DNA of 64,000 bases, taken from positions 1 through 64,000 of the forward strand of contig CAYJHH010000002.1 of assembly GCA_964369995.1 (NCBI GenBank), read 5' to 3'. Below are positions 8,890-16,394 of this stretch, piece after piece (within the stretch, counting starts at the first letter, position 1; each line of letters begins with the position of its first letter). Under the pieces are notes generated by a model. It made no database searches and was not told the DNA's origin. It saw only the letters and a program-made list of their open reading frames with translations. A program made the translations under genes and the position numbers. The DNA comes from CAYJAD01 sp964369995 (GTDB lineage Bacteria > Desulfobacterota > Desulfovibrionia > Desulfovibrionales > Desulfovibrionaceae).

Positions 8890-10218
8890 ATGAGTAAACA
8901 CATACCTCATGATCAAAACCTTGAGCTGAGCCATACTCCTGACGCAAGATCTTTGGCTGTTCAAGTGCTCTTGCATGTGAGCCCTGCCACACATTTGCAA
9001 GCCTCTTTAGATAAAGGTTTGCGTAATACCACCTTGCCTAGTATTGACCATGGGCTTTGCACAGAACTTGTGTATGGCACCATGCGTTATGCTTTGCGCC
9101 TTGATGCTGTGCTTGATACCCTCATGAAAAAACGCAAAGCCCTTCCCGCAGAAATGCAAATGGTCATGCGTGTGGCTTCTTATGCATTACTATTTTTAGA
9201 TAGAGTACCGCATCATGCTACTGTGAACTGGGCAGTAAATTTTGTGAAGGGTCGCTTTGGTCAGCCTTTATCAAAGGTTTGTAATGGCACTTTGCGCTCT
9301 CTTATTCGCCTTGAAGATCAGCCCTACAAGCTTTCATTTTTTTCTAAGCAAGAAGATTTTTACTCCATGCCTGCTTGGCTTTTTGCCATGCTTAAAGATA
9401 ATTATGGACAAGAAGATGCACAGCGTATTTGTGAGCGTTCTTTGGCTAGGCCAAAAATTGCCTTACGCCTTAATCCCAGACATGCAAAATTTGCTTTTTT
9501 ACAAGAACAACTAGAAAGTTTAGGCGCTGAAAAAGTTGGTTGGAGTGGCTATGTTTTTGATACTATTTCTGTTCCACGTGAAATAGACGGACAGAGTATG
9601 GCAAAACTCCATGACGCAGGGGCTTTTTCTTGGCAAGCTAGCGGCTCACAGCATGTATTGCAAAGCTGCTTTGCGGCAGTGCCAGACCTAAAATTTTCTC
9701 CTTTATGGGATGCCTGCGCAGGGCAGGGCGGCAAGTCTTTGGCTTTGCTTGAGCAAGGGCTTGAGGTGAGCATCTGTACTGACACATCAAAAAGTCGTCT
9801 TATGCTTTTGCAAGAAACAGCCAGGCGCTTAAAAGTTCCATGCCCTCATGTTGTTTGCGCTGATGCCAGTAAATATTTATTAAACTCTTGGCAAGGAAAT
9901 ATTTTACTGGATGTACCTTGCTCAGGTTTTGGTACTTTATCTCGTCGCCCTGAAATTCGTGTACATAGATCTCAAAATGATGTGTCTAATCTTATAGGGC
10001 TTCAGAAAAAAATACTGCGCACAGCGTTTGCATCGCTACAAGCAGGGCAGTATGTTATTTATATGACCTGTACCTTACACCCATTGGAAAATGAAAAACT
10101 TGTGGCAAAATTTTTAGAAGAGCAACCCATGGCCACACAAGTATATACGTGGCAAACGGCGCATGAGCATGCCTATATGGAGGGTATGTATGTGTCGGTC
10201 ATAAAGAAAAATAGCTAA
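8890..10218 (+). CDS. rsmB: 16S rRNA (cytosine-967-C5)-methyltransferase
   Basis: A 442-residue protein with an N-terminal NusB-like RNA-binding domain (about residues 15-150, RSLAVQVLLHV to HATVNWAVNF) and a C-terminal SAM-dependent m5C methyltransferase domain. The two catalytic cysteines are in DVPCSGFG (Cys344) and YMTCTLHP (Cys394), and the SAM loop is WDACAGQGGKSLALLE. This is the Sun/RsmB architecture, distinguished from RsmF by the NusB domain. ATG 8890 has AAAGGAGAAA upstream. The gene ends the operon at a bidirectional terminator. Confidence 0.94.
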   Translation: MSKHIPHDQNLELSHTPDARSLAVQVLLHVSPATHLQASLDKGLRNTTLPSIDHGLCTELVYGTMRYALRLDAVLDTLMKKRKALPAEMQMVMRVASYALLFLDRVPHHATVNWAVNFVKGRFGQPLSKVCNGTLRSLIRLEDQPYKLSFFSKQEDFYSMPAWLFAMLKDNYGQEDAQRICERSLARPKIALRLNPRHAKFAFLQEQLESLGAEKVGWSGYVFDTISVPREIDGQSMAKLHDAGAFSWQASGSQHVLQSCFAAVPDLKFSPLWDACAGQGGKSLALLEQGLEVSICTDTSKSRLMLLQETARRLKVPCPHVVCADASKYLLNSWQGNILLDVPCSGFGTLSRRPEIRVHRSQNDVSNLIGLQKKILRTAFASLQAGQYVIYMTCTLHPLENEKLVAKFLEEQPMATQVYTWQTAHEHAYMEGMYVSVIKKNS

Positions 10219-10221
10219 AAT

Positions 10222-10253
10222 AAAAAAGCACAGTTTTTATACTGTGCTTTTTT
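10222..10253. terminator. Bidirectional terminator between rsmB and parB
   Basis: A perfect 13 bp inverted repeat (arms 10222-10234 and 10241-10253) with a six-base loop has an A6 start and T6 end, so it can terminate both the rightward rsmB transcript and the leftward parB transcript. Confidence 0.9.
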
Positions 10254-10292
10254 ATTGTATTAAGGCAAAACTTTTTCATGCCATGACGACTT

Positions 10293-11273
10293 TTATTGTT
10301 TCACGGGAAACGTATCATCATCTGTTTGAGTAGCATCAATACCCATATGCGCTAAAATTTGCATGAGTTCTTGAGTATTGGTATAGGTAAGGGTTACGCG
10401 GCCTCGGCTTTCATTACCACTAATGGCTGTTTTAACTAAAATGCGCTCTTTCATTTTATCTTGTAAGCCTTTAAGGTAGGCTGACTTAATGCGAGGAGAA
10501 ATTTTCTTTTTTTCCGTGAGGGTATTTTCCCCTTGAGCTGGTTCCGCATGCGCGTTTACGGCTTCATCTGTGGCGCTGGCTTGCCATGGAAAAAAAGTAT
10601 GCTCCTTATAAAAGGTAACAGCAGCTTCAGCATCACGCACGCTTAAGCCTTGCCCAGTGATGGCGGCAAAAAGCGCCTCTTGGCCCTCTTGGTCTTGCTG
10701 CAAGCTAAGAAGGGTTCTGGCATGACCTGCCTGCATGATGCTTTTATTAAGGGCTTCTTGCATATGAGGTGCAAGCTGTAAAAGGCGTAAAGTATTGGCA
10801 AGGGCAGAGCGGCTTTTACCAAGTCTTGTGGCAAGCTCCTCTTGCGTAATACCACATTCTTGGCGTAAGCTTTGTAAGGCTAAGGCTTCTTCCATGGGGG
10901 TTAAGTCTTCACGCTGAATATTTTCAATGAGGGCTGCTGCCATAACTTCTTCATCAGTCATTTCCTTGATGAAAACTGGCACCTCTTGTAAGCTTGCTTT
11001 TTGCGCTGCTCTCCAGCGGCGCTCACCGGCAATAATTTCAAAATTTTTGCTGTGAGCTATGGGGCGCACAAGTATGGGTTGAATGATACCTTGTTGTGCA
11101 ATGGATGCGGCAAGCTCTGTAAGGCTTTCTTCATCAAATTGCCGACGCGGTTGGTTAGGATTTGGAATAAGATTTTTTATGGCAACTGTGGTGCTGTTTT
11201 TTTGGCTTTCGCCGGCTTCTGCATTATGGAATAATGCATCAAGCCCGCGGCCCATTCTAGGTGATATACTCAT
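10293..11273 (-). CDS. parB: Chromosome partitioning protein ParB
   Basis: A 326-residue ParB/Spo0J family protein. The N-terminal CTP-binding/ParB domain has the QPRRQFDE motif, IIQPILVRP and the GERRWRAA box, followed by IENIQREDLTPMEEALAL and an HTH (ITQEELATRLGKSRSALANTLRLL), then a charged linker and a short C-terminal dimerisation region. It loads at parS sites as a sliding clamp and recruits ParA for origin segregation. Here parA lies upstream on the same strand, but a gene of opposite orientation sits between them. ATG 11273 follows a purine-rich stretch and shares a 52 bp divergent region with that gene. Confidence 0.95.
   Translation of the reverse strand: MSISPRMGRGLDALFHNAEAGESQKNSTTVAIKNLIPNPNQPRRQFDEESLTELAASIAQQGIIQPILVRPIAHSKNFEIIAGERRWRAAQKASLQEVPVFIKEMTDEEVMAAALIENIQREDLTPMEEALALQSLRQECGITQEELATRLGKSRSALANTLRLLQLAPHMQEALNKSIMQAGHARTLLSLQQDQEGQEALFAAITGQGLSVRDAEAAVTFYKEHTFFPWQASATDEAVNAHAEPAQGENTLTEKKKISPRIKSAYLKGLQDKMKERILVKTAISGNESRGRVTLTYTNTQELMQILAHMGIDATQTDDDTFPVKQ
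10297..10312. promoter_or_regulatory. parS-like site inside the parB 3' end
   Basis: TGTTTCACGGGAAACG matches the widely conserved parS 16-mer TGTTTCACGTGAAACA at 14 of 16 positions. It lies in the last codons of parB (Phe-Pro-Val-Lys-Gln-stop region). ParB binds parS to nucleate the partition complex. Intragenic parS copies in par genes are known in other bacteria. Binding here is an inference from the match. Confidence 0.55.
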
Positions 11274-11325
11274 GGTTGTCTCACTTTTAATACTGTCTTA
11301 CATCCCCAAGGAGAGGATATAGTCT

Positions 11326-11733
11326 ATGGAAAAAAAAGCTCAAGATCATATTTTTTATGTGGTGAATCCTGAAGGTCATCCTCAAGCTGTGCAACTTTCC
11401 ATGGAGCTTTGGGCTCAGGTGGAAAATCAGGTAAAAAAAGCTGCTAAGGCTTTTGCTGCACCGGAAGATCCCTTTACAAAGCCAGAAGCCTTGGCAGCCT
11501 TACAAGAACTTAAAGACTGTTGGGATTTTACCTACCCTTACGAAGCATCCATGCACTGCGATGCTTGCGGAAAACAAACTGAGGATTGGGAAAATGATCC
11601 TGCGCATCCCTTTCACTTAACCAATGCCAACTTTGGTGGCCTTATGGTTTTTCAATGTCGTTGCGGTGCCACCATTCGTAAAAAACATTTTCATAGAAAA
11701 GTAGATTACGAATGCACCCCAAAGCAACTTTAA
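11326..11733 (+). CDS. Unknown zinc-ribbon-like protein nested between parA and parB
   Basis: 135 residues, not assignable to a named family. The C-terminal half has a CDACGK pair and a CRCG pair about 35 residues apart, the spacing of a zinc ribbon, followed by a basic HFHRK-type stretch. The N-terminal half is mildly acidic and helical. ATG 11326 follows AAGGAGAGG, a strong ribosome site. The gene runs against parA and parB: it starts 52 bases from the parB start and its stop lies two bases from the parA stop, so parA read-through would be antisense to it. A small nucleic-acid-binding or ribosome-associated role is possible but unproven. Confidence 0.75.
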   Translation: MEKKAQDHIFYVVNPEGHPQAVQLSMELWAQVENQVKKAAKAFAAPEDPFTKPEALAALQELKDCWDFTYPYEASMHCDACGKQTEDWENDPAHPFHLTNANFGGLMVFQCRCGATIRKKHFHRKVDYECTPKQL

Positions 11734-11735
11734 TA

Positions 11736-12524
11736 TTATACAGTAGCTTCGCCGGTTTTTTTGGCTTTGCGTAAAATAACTTCTCGGGCAAGACCTAAAT
11801 AGGCATTGGCACCGGTGGATTTTATGGCATAATGAATGATGGATTTACCGTGGCTTGGCGCTTCAGAAAGGCGCACATTTCTCGGTATTACCGTTTCAAA
11901 AAGATGATCAGGGAAACAGCGCTTTACTTCATTTTGTACTTCATGGGCAAGGTTATTGCGTGTGTCATACATGGTAAGAACCACGCCAAGAAGTTCTAAA
12001 TGCGGGTTTAAGCGCTTTTTCACTTGCTCATAGGTTTGTAATAATTTTACTATACCTTCCAATGCGAAAAACTCACATTGCAGTGGAATGAGCACTTCTT
12101 TAGCGCCGCATAAGGCATTTAAGGTAATAAGGCCTAGGGAAGGAGGGCAGTCTATGATGATATATTCAAAGTGCGCGTCTAAAACTTCTAGGCATTCACT
12201 TAAATAATATTCTCTGCCTACTTTATCCACAAGTTCAAGCTCAATGGCCACAAGGTCTGTGGTGGCAGGCAGAATGTGTAAATATTCCGTAACTGTAGGT
12301 ACCACATATTCCATACAATTTTGTGGGTCGTAAATGGCATTATACACACTGCCTTGCAAATTTGCTTGGTCCACGCCAATGCCACTGGTGCTGTTGGCCT
12401 GTGGATCACAATCAATAAGCAAAACTTTTTTTTCCATAACAGCTAGAGCTGCAGCTAAATTAATGGCAGTGGTGGTTTTGCCCACGCCGCCTTTTTGGTT
12501 TGCAATGGCTATAATTCTGGCCAC
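11736..12524 (-). CDS. parA: Chromosome partitioning ATPase ParA
   Basis: A 262-residue deviant-Walker-A ATPase: KGGVGKTTTAINLAAAL (residues 11-27), DCDPQANST (the A' motif), and IIIDCPPSLG as Walker B. It has no N-terminal HTH, so it is the Soj/chromosomal type. With ParB-parS it moves replicated origins apart, binding DNA non-specifically in the ATP state. MinD and flagellar FlhG are excluded by the DPQANST motif and the ParB partner. ATG 12524 has AAGGAGCAAC upstream, and a parS-like palindrome lies 30 bases upstream of the start. Confidence 0.95.
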   Translation of the reverse strand: MARIIAIANQKGGVGKTTTAINLAAALAVMEKKVLLIDCDPQANSTSGIGVDQANLQGSVYNAIYDPQNCMEYVVPTVTEYLHILPATTDLVAIELELVDKVGREYYLSECLEVLDAHFEYIIIDCPPSLGLITLNALCGAKEVLIPLQCEFFALEGIVKLLQTYEQVKKRLNPHLELLGVVLTMYDTRNNLAHEVQNEVKRCFPDHLFETVIPRNVRLSEAPSHGKSIIHYAIKSTGANAYLGLAREVILRKAKKTGEATV

Positions 12525-12553
12525 TTGTTGCTCCTTGATGTAAAAATAGACTT

Positions 12554-12569
12554 TGTTTCACATGAAACA
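12554..12569. promoter_or_regulatory. parS-like site upstream of parA
   Basis: TGTTTCACATGAAACA differs from the consensus parS palindrome TGTTTCACGTGAAACA by one base in the central CACGTG. It lies 30 bp ahead of the parA start, in the parA/DsbA-like divergent spacer. It could serve both segregation and autoregulation. Confidence 0.7.
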
Positions 12570-12750
12570 AATACCAATGGATGAGATATTTATAGGGAAG
12601 TTATGCCCCTTGGTCAATAAAAATACAGCTGTTATCTTTTTGGTAAGATGTGTAAAATTAAGCCTATTTACAAAAATATCATAATGGTATACATGGCTAA
12701 GAGCTTCACATTTAAGAATAATTTTATATAACATATATACAGGAGATTTT

Positions 12751-13536
12751 ATGAAACACACACTACTTATACTATGCTTATTCCTTGGGCTTGGAAGCAT
12801 GCCAGCAATGAGTTATGCAGCAAAAAGCGATGCCGAGCTTATAGAGCAATTACAAAGAATTTTTTCTGAGCGTCCAGATCTTGTGCTTACAGTTTTACGT
12901 AATAATAGTGAATCCGTTTTAGATATTGCGCAGGAAGGCTCAAATATAAAACGCAAACGCGCCCTGGAAGCTCAATGGCGTGAAGATATGAAGGATAAGA
13001 AAAATATTAATATTGAGGGTAGACCGATTTGGGGCGCAAAAGATGCTCCGGTTACCATTGTGGAGTTTTCTGATTTTACCTGCCCTTATTGTGCGCAAGC
13101 TGCCAGCACTTTAAGTCAGGTCATAAAAGCTTATGGTGATAAAGTGAATTTAGTGTTTAAACATACACCACTAAGCGCCAGTCCCACAGCCCTCATTGCT
13201 TCAGAATATGTTATTGCTGCAGGGCTTCAGTCCGAAGAAAAAGCCTATAAATTGTATGAGGCACTTTTTTTAAAGCGTGCTGAACTTATTGAAAGGGGAG
13301 AAGCGCTTGTTAAAGAAGAAGCCGAAGCCATAGGTTTTGATATGAAAAAACTTATCAAGCAAGCTCAAAGCATGGATACCAAGAAAATTTTAGAGCAAGA
13401 TTTAAAAGATGGCAGAGAGCTTGGCGTGGAAGGAACACCGTATTTCTTCATCAATGATATCATCATACGCGGCGCACTTTCTGGGGAGCATTTTAAAGCA
13501 GCCATTGATATGGCATTGAAAGAAGCACAAAAATAA
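12751..13536 (+). CDS. Periplasmic DsbA-family thiol:disulfide protein
   Basis: 261 residues with a signal peptide (MKHTLLILCLFLG... cleaved near YAA-KS at about residue 24). A helical N-terminal segment (25-90) precedes a thioredoxin fold with the active site CPYC (Cys111-Cys114) in SDFTCPYCAQAAS and the cis-proline in EGTPYFFIND (about Pro230). This is the Com1/ScsC-like DsbA group with an N-terminal extension that often mediates oligomerisation. It may oxidise or isomerise periplasmic disulfides. No DsbB or DsbD partner is visible. ATG 12751 follows CAGGAGATTTT. The gene is monocistronic with a terminator 17 bases after the stop. Confidence 0.88.
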   Translation: MKHTLLILCLFLGLGSMPAMSYAAKSDAELIEQLQRIFSERPDLVLTVLRNNSESVLDIAQEGSNIKRKRALEAQWREDMKDKKNINIEGRPIWGAKDAPVTIVEFSDFTCPYCAQAASTLSQVIKAYGDKVNLVFKHTPLSASPTALIASEYVIAAGLQSEEKAYKLYEALFLKRAELIERGEALVKEEAEAIGFDMKKLIKQAQSMDTKKILEQDLKDGRELGVEGTPYFFINDIIIRGALSGEHFKAAIDMALKEAQK

Positions 13537-13552
13537 AATTATTAAATATCAC

Positions 13553-13587
13553 AAAAAAAGCGCTTTCCAAAGAGAGCGCTTTTTTTA
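13553..13587. terminator. Terminator between the DsbA-like and MerR-like genes
   Basis: Arms 13553-13567 and 13572-13587 form an A7-GCGCT / AGCGC-T7 stem with a short CAAA loop. The A and T runs on both sides make it usable in both directions for the two convergent genes. Confidence 0.85.
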
Positions 13588-13606
13588 TGTTGTGTACACA
13601 TATATT

Positions 13607-14380
13607 TTAATTTTTGTTTTTATCCTCAGTGGAAATATTTTCTTGTGAAGTTCTTTGCGTGTCCATCATGGTTTTATTATTATAGCTTTGTGCCAAGCGA
13701 CTCATCCAAGAGCGCATTTGGTTAAGGTCATCATGATGTACCTGCTCAGAGCTGTGCAGTAAATTTTTTAATACAGACACTTCTTGACGTAAAAGAACAT
13801 TTTCCTCCTTGGAAGTTCTGGCTGCATCTTCCATTCTTTGCATATCATTTTGTTGCGCAGCAAGGGTAGAAAGGGATTGCGCTATGCTTTGCAAAGCGCT
13901 GGACTGCTGTTCAATATACTTCATAAGCAATTGCCCGGCAGCGCCTTCCATGGCATTTGCCTGAGAAAAAGCACCAGAATGAGCCATGTTTTGATTTTGC
14001 GCGTAAGCTGGCATTTGATGCATGGAAGCACTTGGGCTAGGTTCTTGCTCAGAAAATGAATTTTGAGGCGCCATATGCGCACTGGCGCAAGTGTCAAAGG
14101 CCTCGCCTTCATCTTGAAATTCCTCACGCGTGACTTTAGCATCCATCAAGCGTGGGTATCTGGCGGCCAGCACCTCTTCCACCATATTGGCGGTTTTTCC
14201 CATTTTCATATGTTCTATGATGGTGCTGATAATACTGAGGCATGGTTCACCATAGCGCTTACGTCTGCCTTCTCCATGAATCACCATAAAAGAAGCAAAT
14301 CTTTTGCAATAATAACGTGCTGTGGACTCTGGTAAAGAAAAATGCCGCGCCATATCTGCAAGACTAAAAGTTTTGGTCAT
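13607..14380 (-). CDS. MerR-like HTH protein with C-terminal coiled coil
   Basis: 257 residues. Residues 1-70 look like a MerR-type winged helix (FSLADMARHFSLPESTARYY, then GRRKRYGEPCLSII). The middle (about 85-140) is low-complexity and rich in Ser, Ala, Met and Gln. About 150-235 is a predicted coiled coil (LQSIAQSLSTLAAQQNDMQ, SKEENVLLRQEVSVLKNLL). No effector-binding domain is seen, so a classical metal or drug sensor is unlikely. The layout recalls Bacillus RacA, a MerR-like DNA-binding protein with a coiled coil that anchors chromosomes, but similarity is architectural only. The gene lies 1.9 kb from parA. ATG 14380 is preceded by GGGAGGTT. Confidence 0.65.
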   Translation of the reverse strand: MTKTFSLADMARHFSLPESTARYYCKRFASFMVIHGEGRRKRYGEPCLSIISTIIEHMKMGKTANMVEEVLAARYPRLMDAKVTREEFQDEGEAFDTCASAHMAPQNSFSEQEPSPSASMHQMPAYAQNQNMAHSGAFSQANAMEGAAGQLLMKYIEQQSSALQSIAQSLSTLAAQQNDMQRMEDAARTSKEENVLLRQEVSVLKNLLHSSEQVHHDDLNQMRSWMSRLAQSYNNKTMMDTQRTSQENISTEDKNKN

Positions 14381-14497
14381 AGAACCTCCCCATGCACAAA
14401 AAAGTATGCACCCTTTTTGCTTATCGCAATGCCGTATTTATTGCAAGACAAAAGCTTATAAATAAAGAAGTTAAAATAAAAATGTAAATTAAAAGTA

Positions 14498-14543
14498 GAG
14501 CCGCAATGCGTAAGAGATAGGCTGTACTCTTAGCTTGCGGCTC
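14498..14543 (-). terminator. Hairpin after the NlpC/P60 gene
   Basis: Arms 14498-14516 and 14527-14543 share GAGCCGCAA and TAAGAG segments with a small internal bulge and a ten-base loop. On the minus strand it lies 15 bases past the stop and is followed by a weak T-rich tail. Confidence 0.6.
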
Positions 14544-14558
14544 AAGGTGAACACAAAA

Positions 14559-15050
14559 CTATCTTACAATGCGACGAACACTGGATAGTTTTGGCTTCCA
14601 ATAGCTATTTAAACTTTCCACACGTATTTTGGCGCCAGTTTTAGGGCTATGAACAAATTTGTTGTTTCCTATATAAATGGCTGTGTGGTAGCCACTGGAA
14701 GTATCTTTACTGCGAAACACCACGATATCGCCAGGCTTAGCCTTGCTTGAAGGTATTTTTTTTCCAGCTTTAGCTTGATCTTTGGTGACGCGCGGAACCT
14801 TAATACCATGCTTTTTGTAAGCCCATTGAATGAGCCCTGAGCAGTCAAAACCTGTTTTGGGGGAGCTACCGCCAAAACGATACTCTTTGCCAATTTGGCT
14901 TTGCGCTGTTTTGGACACGGCATACCCTTTAATGGCGCCTTTTTTGGATACAGTTGTTTTTGTACCGCATGCGCCTAAAAAAAAGCAAAGCAAGAGTAAA
15001 AGGGCTATGTTTTTATAAGAAGATATCTGATGTATTTTTTGTGTGAACAT
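14559..15050 (-). CDS. NlpC/P60 family lipoprotein (cell-wall endopeptidase)
   Basis: 163 residues with a lipoprotein signal: a hydrophobic run then LGAC (lipidated Cys28). The NlpC/P60 domain follows with the catalytic Cys70 in GFDCSGLIQWAY, His122 in GYHTAIYIG and a third polar residue position at His134 in FVHSP. Enzymes of this family cut D-gamma-glutamyl-meso-DAP or related peptide bonds in peptidoglycan and resemble Spr/MepS. GAGGTGACAT precedes ATG 15050. The downstream neighbour on this strand is the MerR-like gene, separated by a hairpin. Substrate is inferred from the family. Confidence 0.9.
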   Translation of the reverse strand: MFTQKIHQISSYKNIALLLLLCFFLGACGTKTTVSKKGAIKGYAVSKTAQSQIGKEYRFGGSSPKTGFDCSGLIQWAYKKHGIKVPRVTKDQAKAGKKIPSSKAKPGDIVVFRSKDTSSGYHTAIYIGNNKFVHSPKTGAKIRVESLNSYWKPKLSSVRRIVR

Positions 15051-15321
15051 ATGTCACCTCATAAATGTAAAACATTAATTACGGCATATAAAAATGCCAT
15101 AGCACAGTTTTTTGATGAAAAAAAGCAAAAAAACAACTTTTTTTATTAGAAATAGTCTAGATTATCTTTATTTTTGTCACTTTTAGCATTTTTGACTAAA
15201 AAAAGTTAAAAGGTATGAATTAGGAAAAGTATTGCAATATTAGAAGAAAAAATTTATAGGGGAAGTGGAAATGCTCATGTTTGGAGTGCATGAGACATAA
15301 GATTTTAAAGAGGAAAAAAAA

Positions 15322-15591
15322 ATGGCATCCACCATCATAACTGTACAGGGCATTGTGAGCCCCATGGCAGAAAAAGGTCTAGGCGGGGAAAGAGTTGTTA
15401 TCACCATGGGCGAGCAGGAGTATCAAATTTCACCTCGCGGCGCTGGAGCTGATTTGGACGAAGAAATTAGCGCAGTGGTAGAAGCAACGGGCATGCTTAC
15501 GGAAAAAGAAGGTATTTTAAGCCTTTTTGTTCGTAGCTATAAAGTGCTTGATGAGGATATGTGGCCTGATGATAATCAGTATGATGACTAA
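15322..15591 (+). CDS. Small acidic protein of unknown function
   Basis: 89 residues. No family is recognised. It begins with a beta-rich segment (TIITVQGIVSPM, GERVVITMGEQEYQIS), then a helical stretch (EEISAVVEATGMLTE) and ends in a strongly acidic tail (DEDMWPDDNQYDD). The alternating pattern would fit a small barrel or OB-like fold. GAGG lies ten bases upstream of ATG 15322 through an A run, a believable ribosome site. It stands alone between an AT-rich 270 bp spacer and a strong terminator, which supports a real, independently transcribed gene. Confidence 0.65.
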   Translation: MASTIITVQGIVSPMAEKGLGGERVVITMGEQEYQISPRGAGADLDEEISAVVEATGMLTEKEGILSLFVRSYKVLDEDMWPDDNQYDD

Positions 15592-15615
15592 AACCATTTA
15601 TGGTATACATGTAAG

Positions 15616-15648
15616 AAAAAGCTGTAGTTATTTTCGCTACAGCTTTTT
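15616..15648. terminator. Terminator between the small acidic gene and ung
   Basis: Arms 15616-15627 and 15637-15648 give a 12 bp perfect stem (AAAAAGCTGTAG paired with CTACAGCTTTTT), a nine-base loop and an eight-base T run. It serves the convergent pair and may also work leftward through the A run. Confidence 0.88.
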
Positions 15649-15662
15649 TTGTACCCTAAGGC

Positions 15663-16337
15663 TTACCATACTATGCTATCTTGGTCTTGCTGCTCTAGCC
15701 ACGCATTAACTTGAGAAAAATGTTTGCATCCTAAAAAACCTCTATGTGCAGAAAGAGGAGAAGGGTGCGGAGCCGTAAGAATAAGATGTGCATGGGGGGT
15801 ATTTGAAAACAGTGTAGCGTAGCTTTGGGCTGGTTTGCCCCATAAAAGCACCGCCAAAGGCTGTAAAGCCGCCACAGAGATAAGTATTTGGCGCGTAATA
15901 TCTTGCCAGCCAAGATGCGCATGGCTATGGGCTTTCCCTTCTTGCACCGTGAGCACAGTATTGAGTAATAATATCCCTTGCTCAGCCCAGCGCTCTAAGC
16001 AAGGACTAGGTGTATATGCTGAGCTATTATAATACACATCAGCATGAATTTCTTTAAAAATATTTTTCAGTGATGGGGGAAGAGCCTTACTGGCTGTGTG
16101 AGCTGGCACAGAAAAAGCTAAACCTTGCGCCTGTCCAAAGCCATGATACGGATCTTGACCAAGAATTACACAGCGAACATGCTCTGGCTGTGTTAAAGCC
16201 AAAGCATGAAAAATGTTGTGCTGTTCAGGAAAAATATGTTGATGATCTGTACGCATGTCCGCCACAGTCTCCATCAATGCTAGCATTTTTTTGTGTGTGG
16301 CGCTGGGTAGGGCGGCTTTCCAAGCAGTGCTTATCAT
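15663..16337 (-). CDS. ung: Uracil-DNA glycosylase
   Basis: Family 1 UDG, 224 residues. It excises uracil from DNA to start base-excision repair. It shows the water-activating loop GQDPYHG (residues 60-66, Asp62), the LLLNTVLTV uracil-recognition strand (Asn), and the leucine-loop motif HPSPLSAHRGF with His191. All key residues are intact. The gene is last on the minus strand before a terminator, 57 bases downstream of the ABC permease gene, so it may be co-transcribed with the importer operon. Confidence 0.96.
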   Translation of the reverse strand: MISTAWKAALPSATHKKMLALMETVADMRTDHQHIFPEQHNIFHALALTQPEHVRCVILGQDPYHGFGQAQGLAFSVPAHTASKALPPSLKNIFKEIHADVYYNSSAYTPSPCLERWAEQGILLLNTVLTVQEGKAHSHAHLGWQDITRQILISVAALQPLAVLLWGKPAQSYATLFSNTPHAHLILTAPHPSPLSAHRGFLGCKHFSQVNAWLEQQDQDSIVW

Positions 16338-16394
16338 GATGTATGGGCGAACAAGTTGCGTGGTAGATTGATGAATGAGAGCATGTCTGTAGGT

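Noticed and set aside
15051..15321. Possible small RNA in the 271 bp AT-rich spacer
   Set aside because: Only a weak GGCAT/ATGCC hairpin and A/T runs are visible; the spacer is adequately explained as a divergent promoter region.
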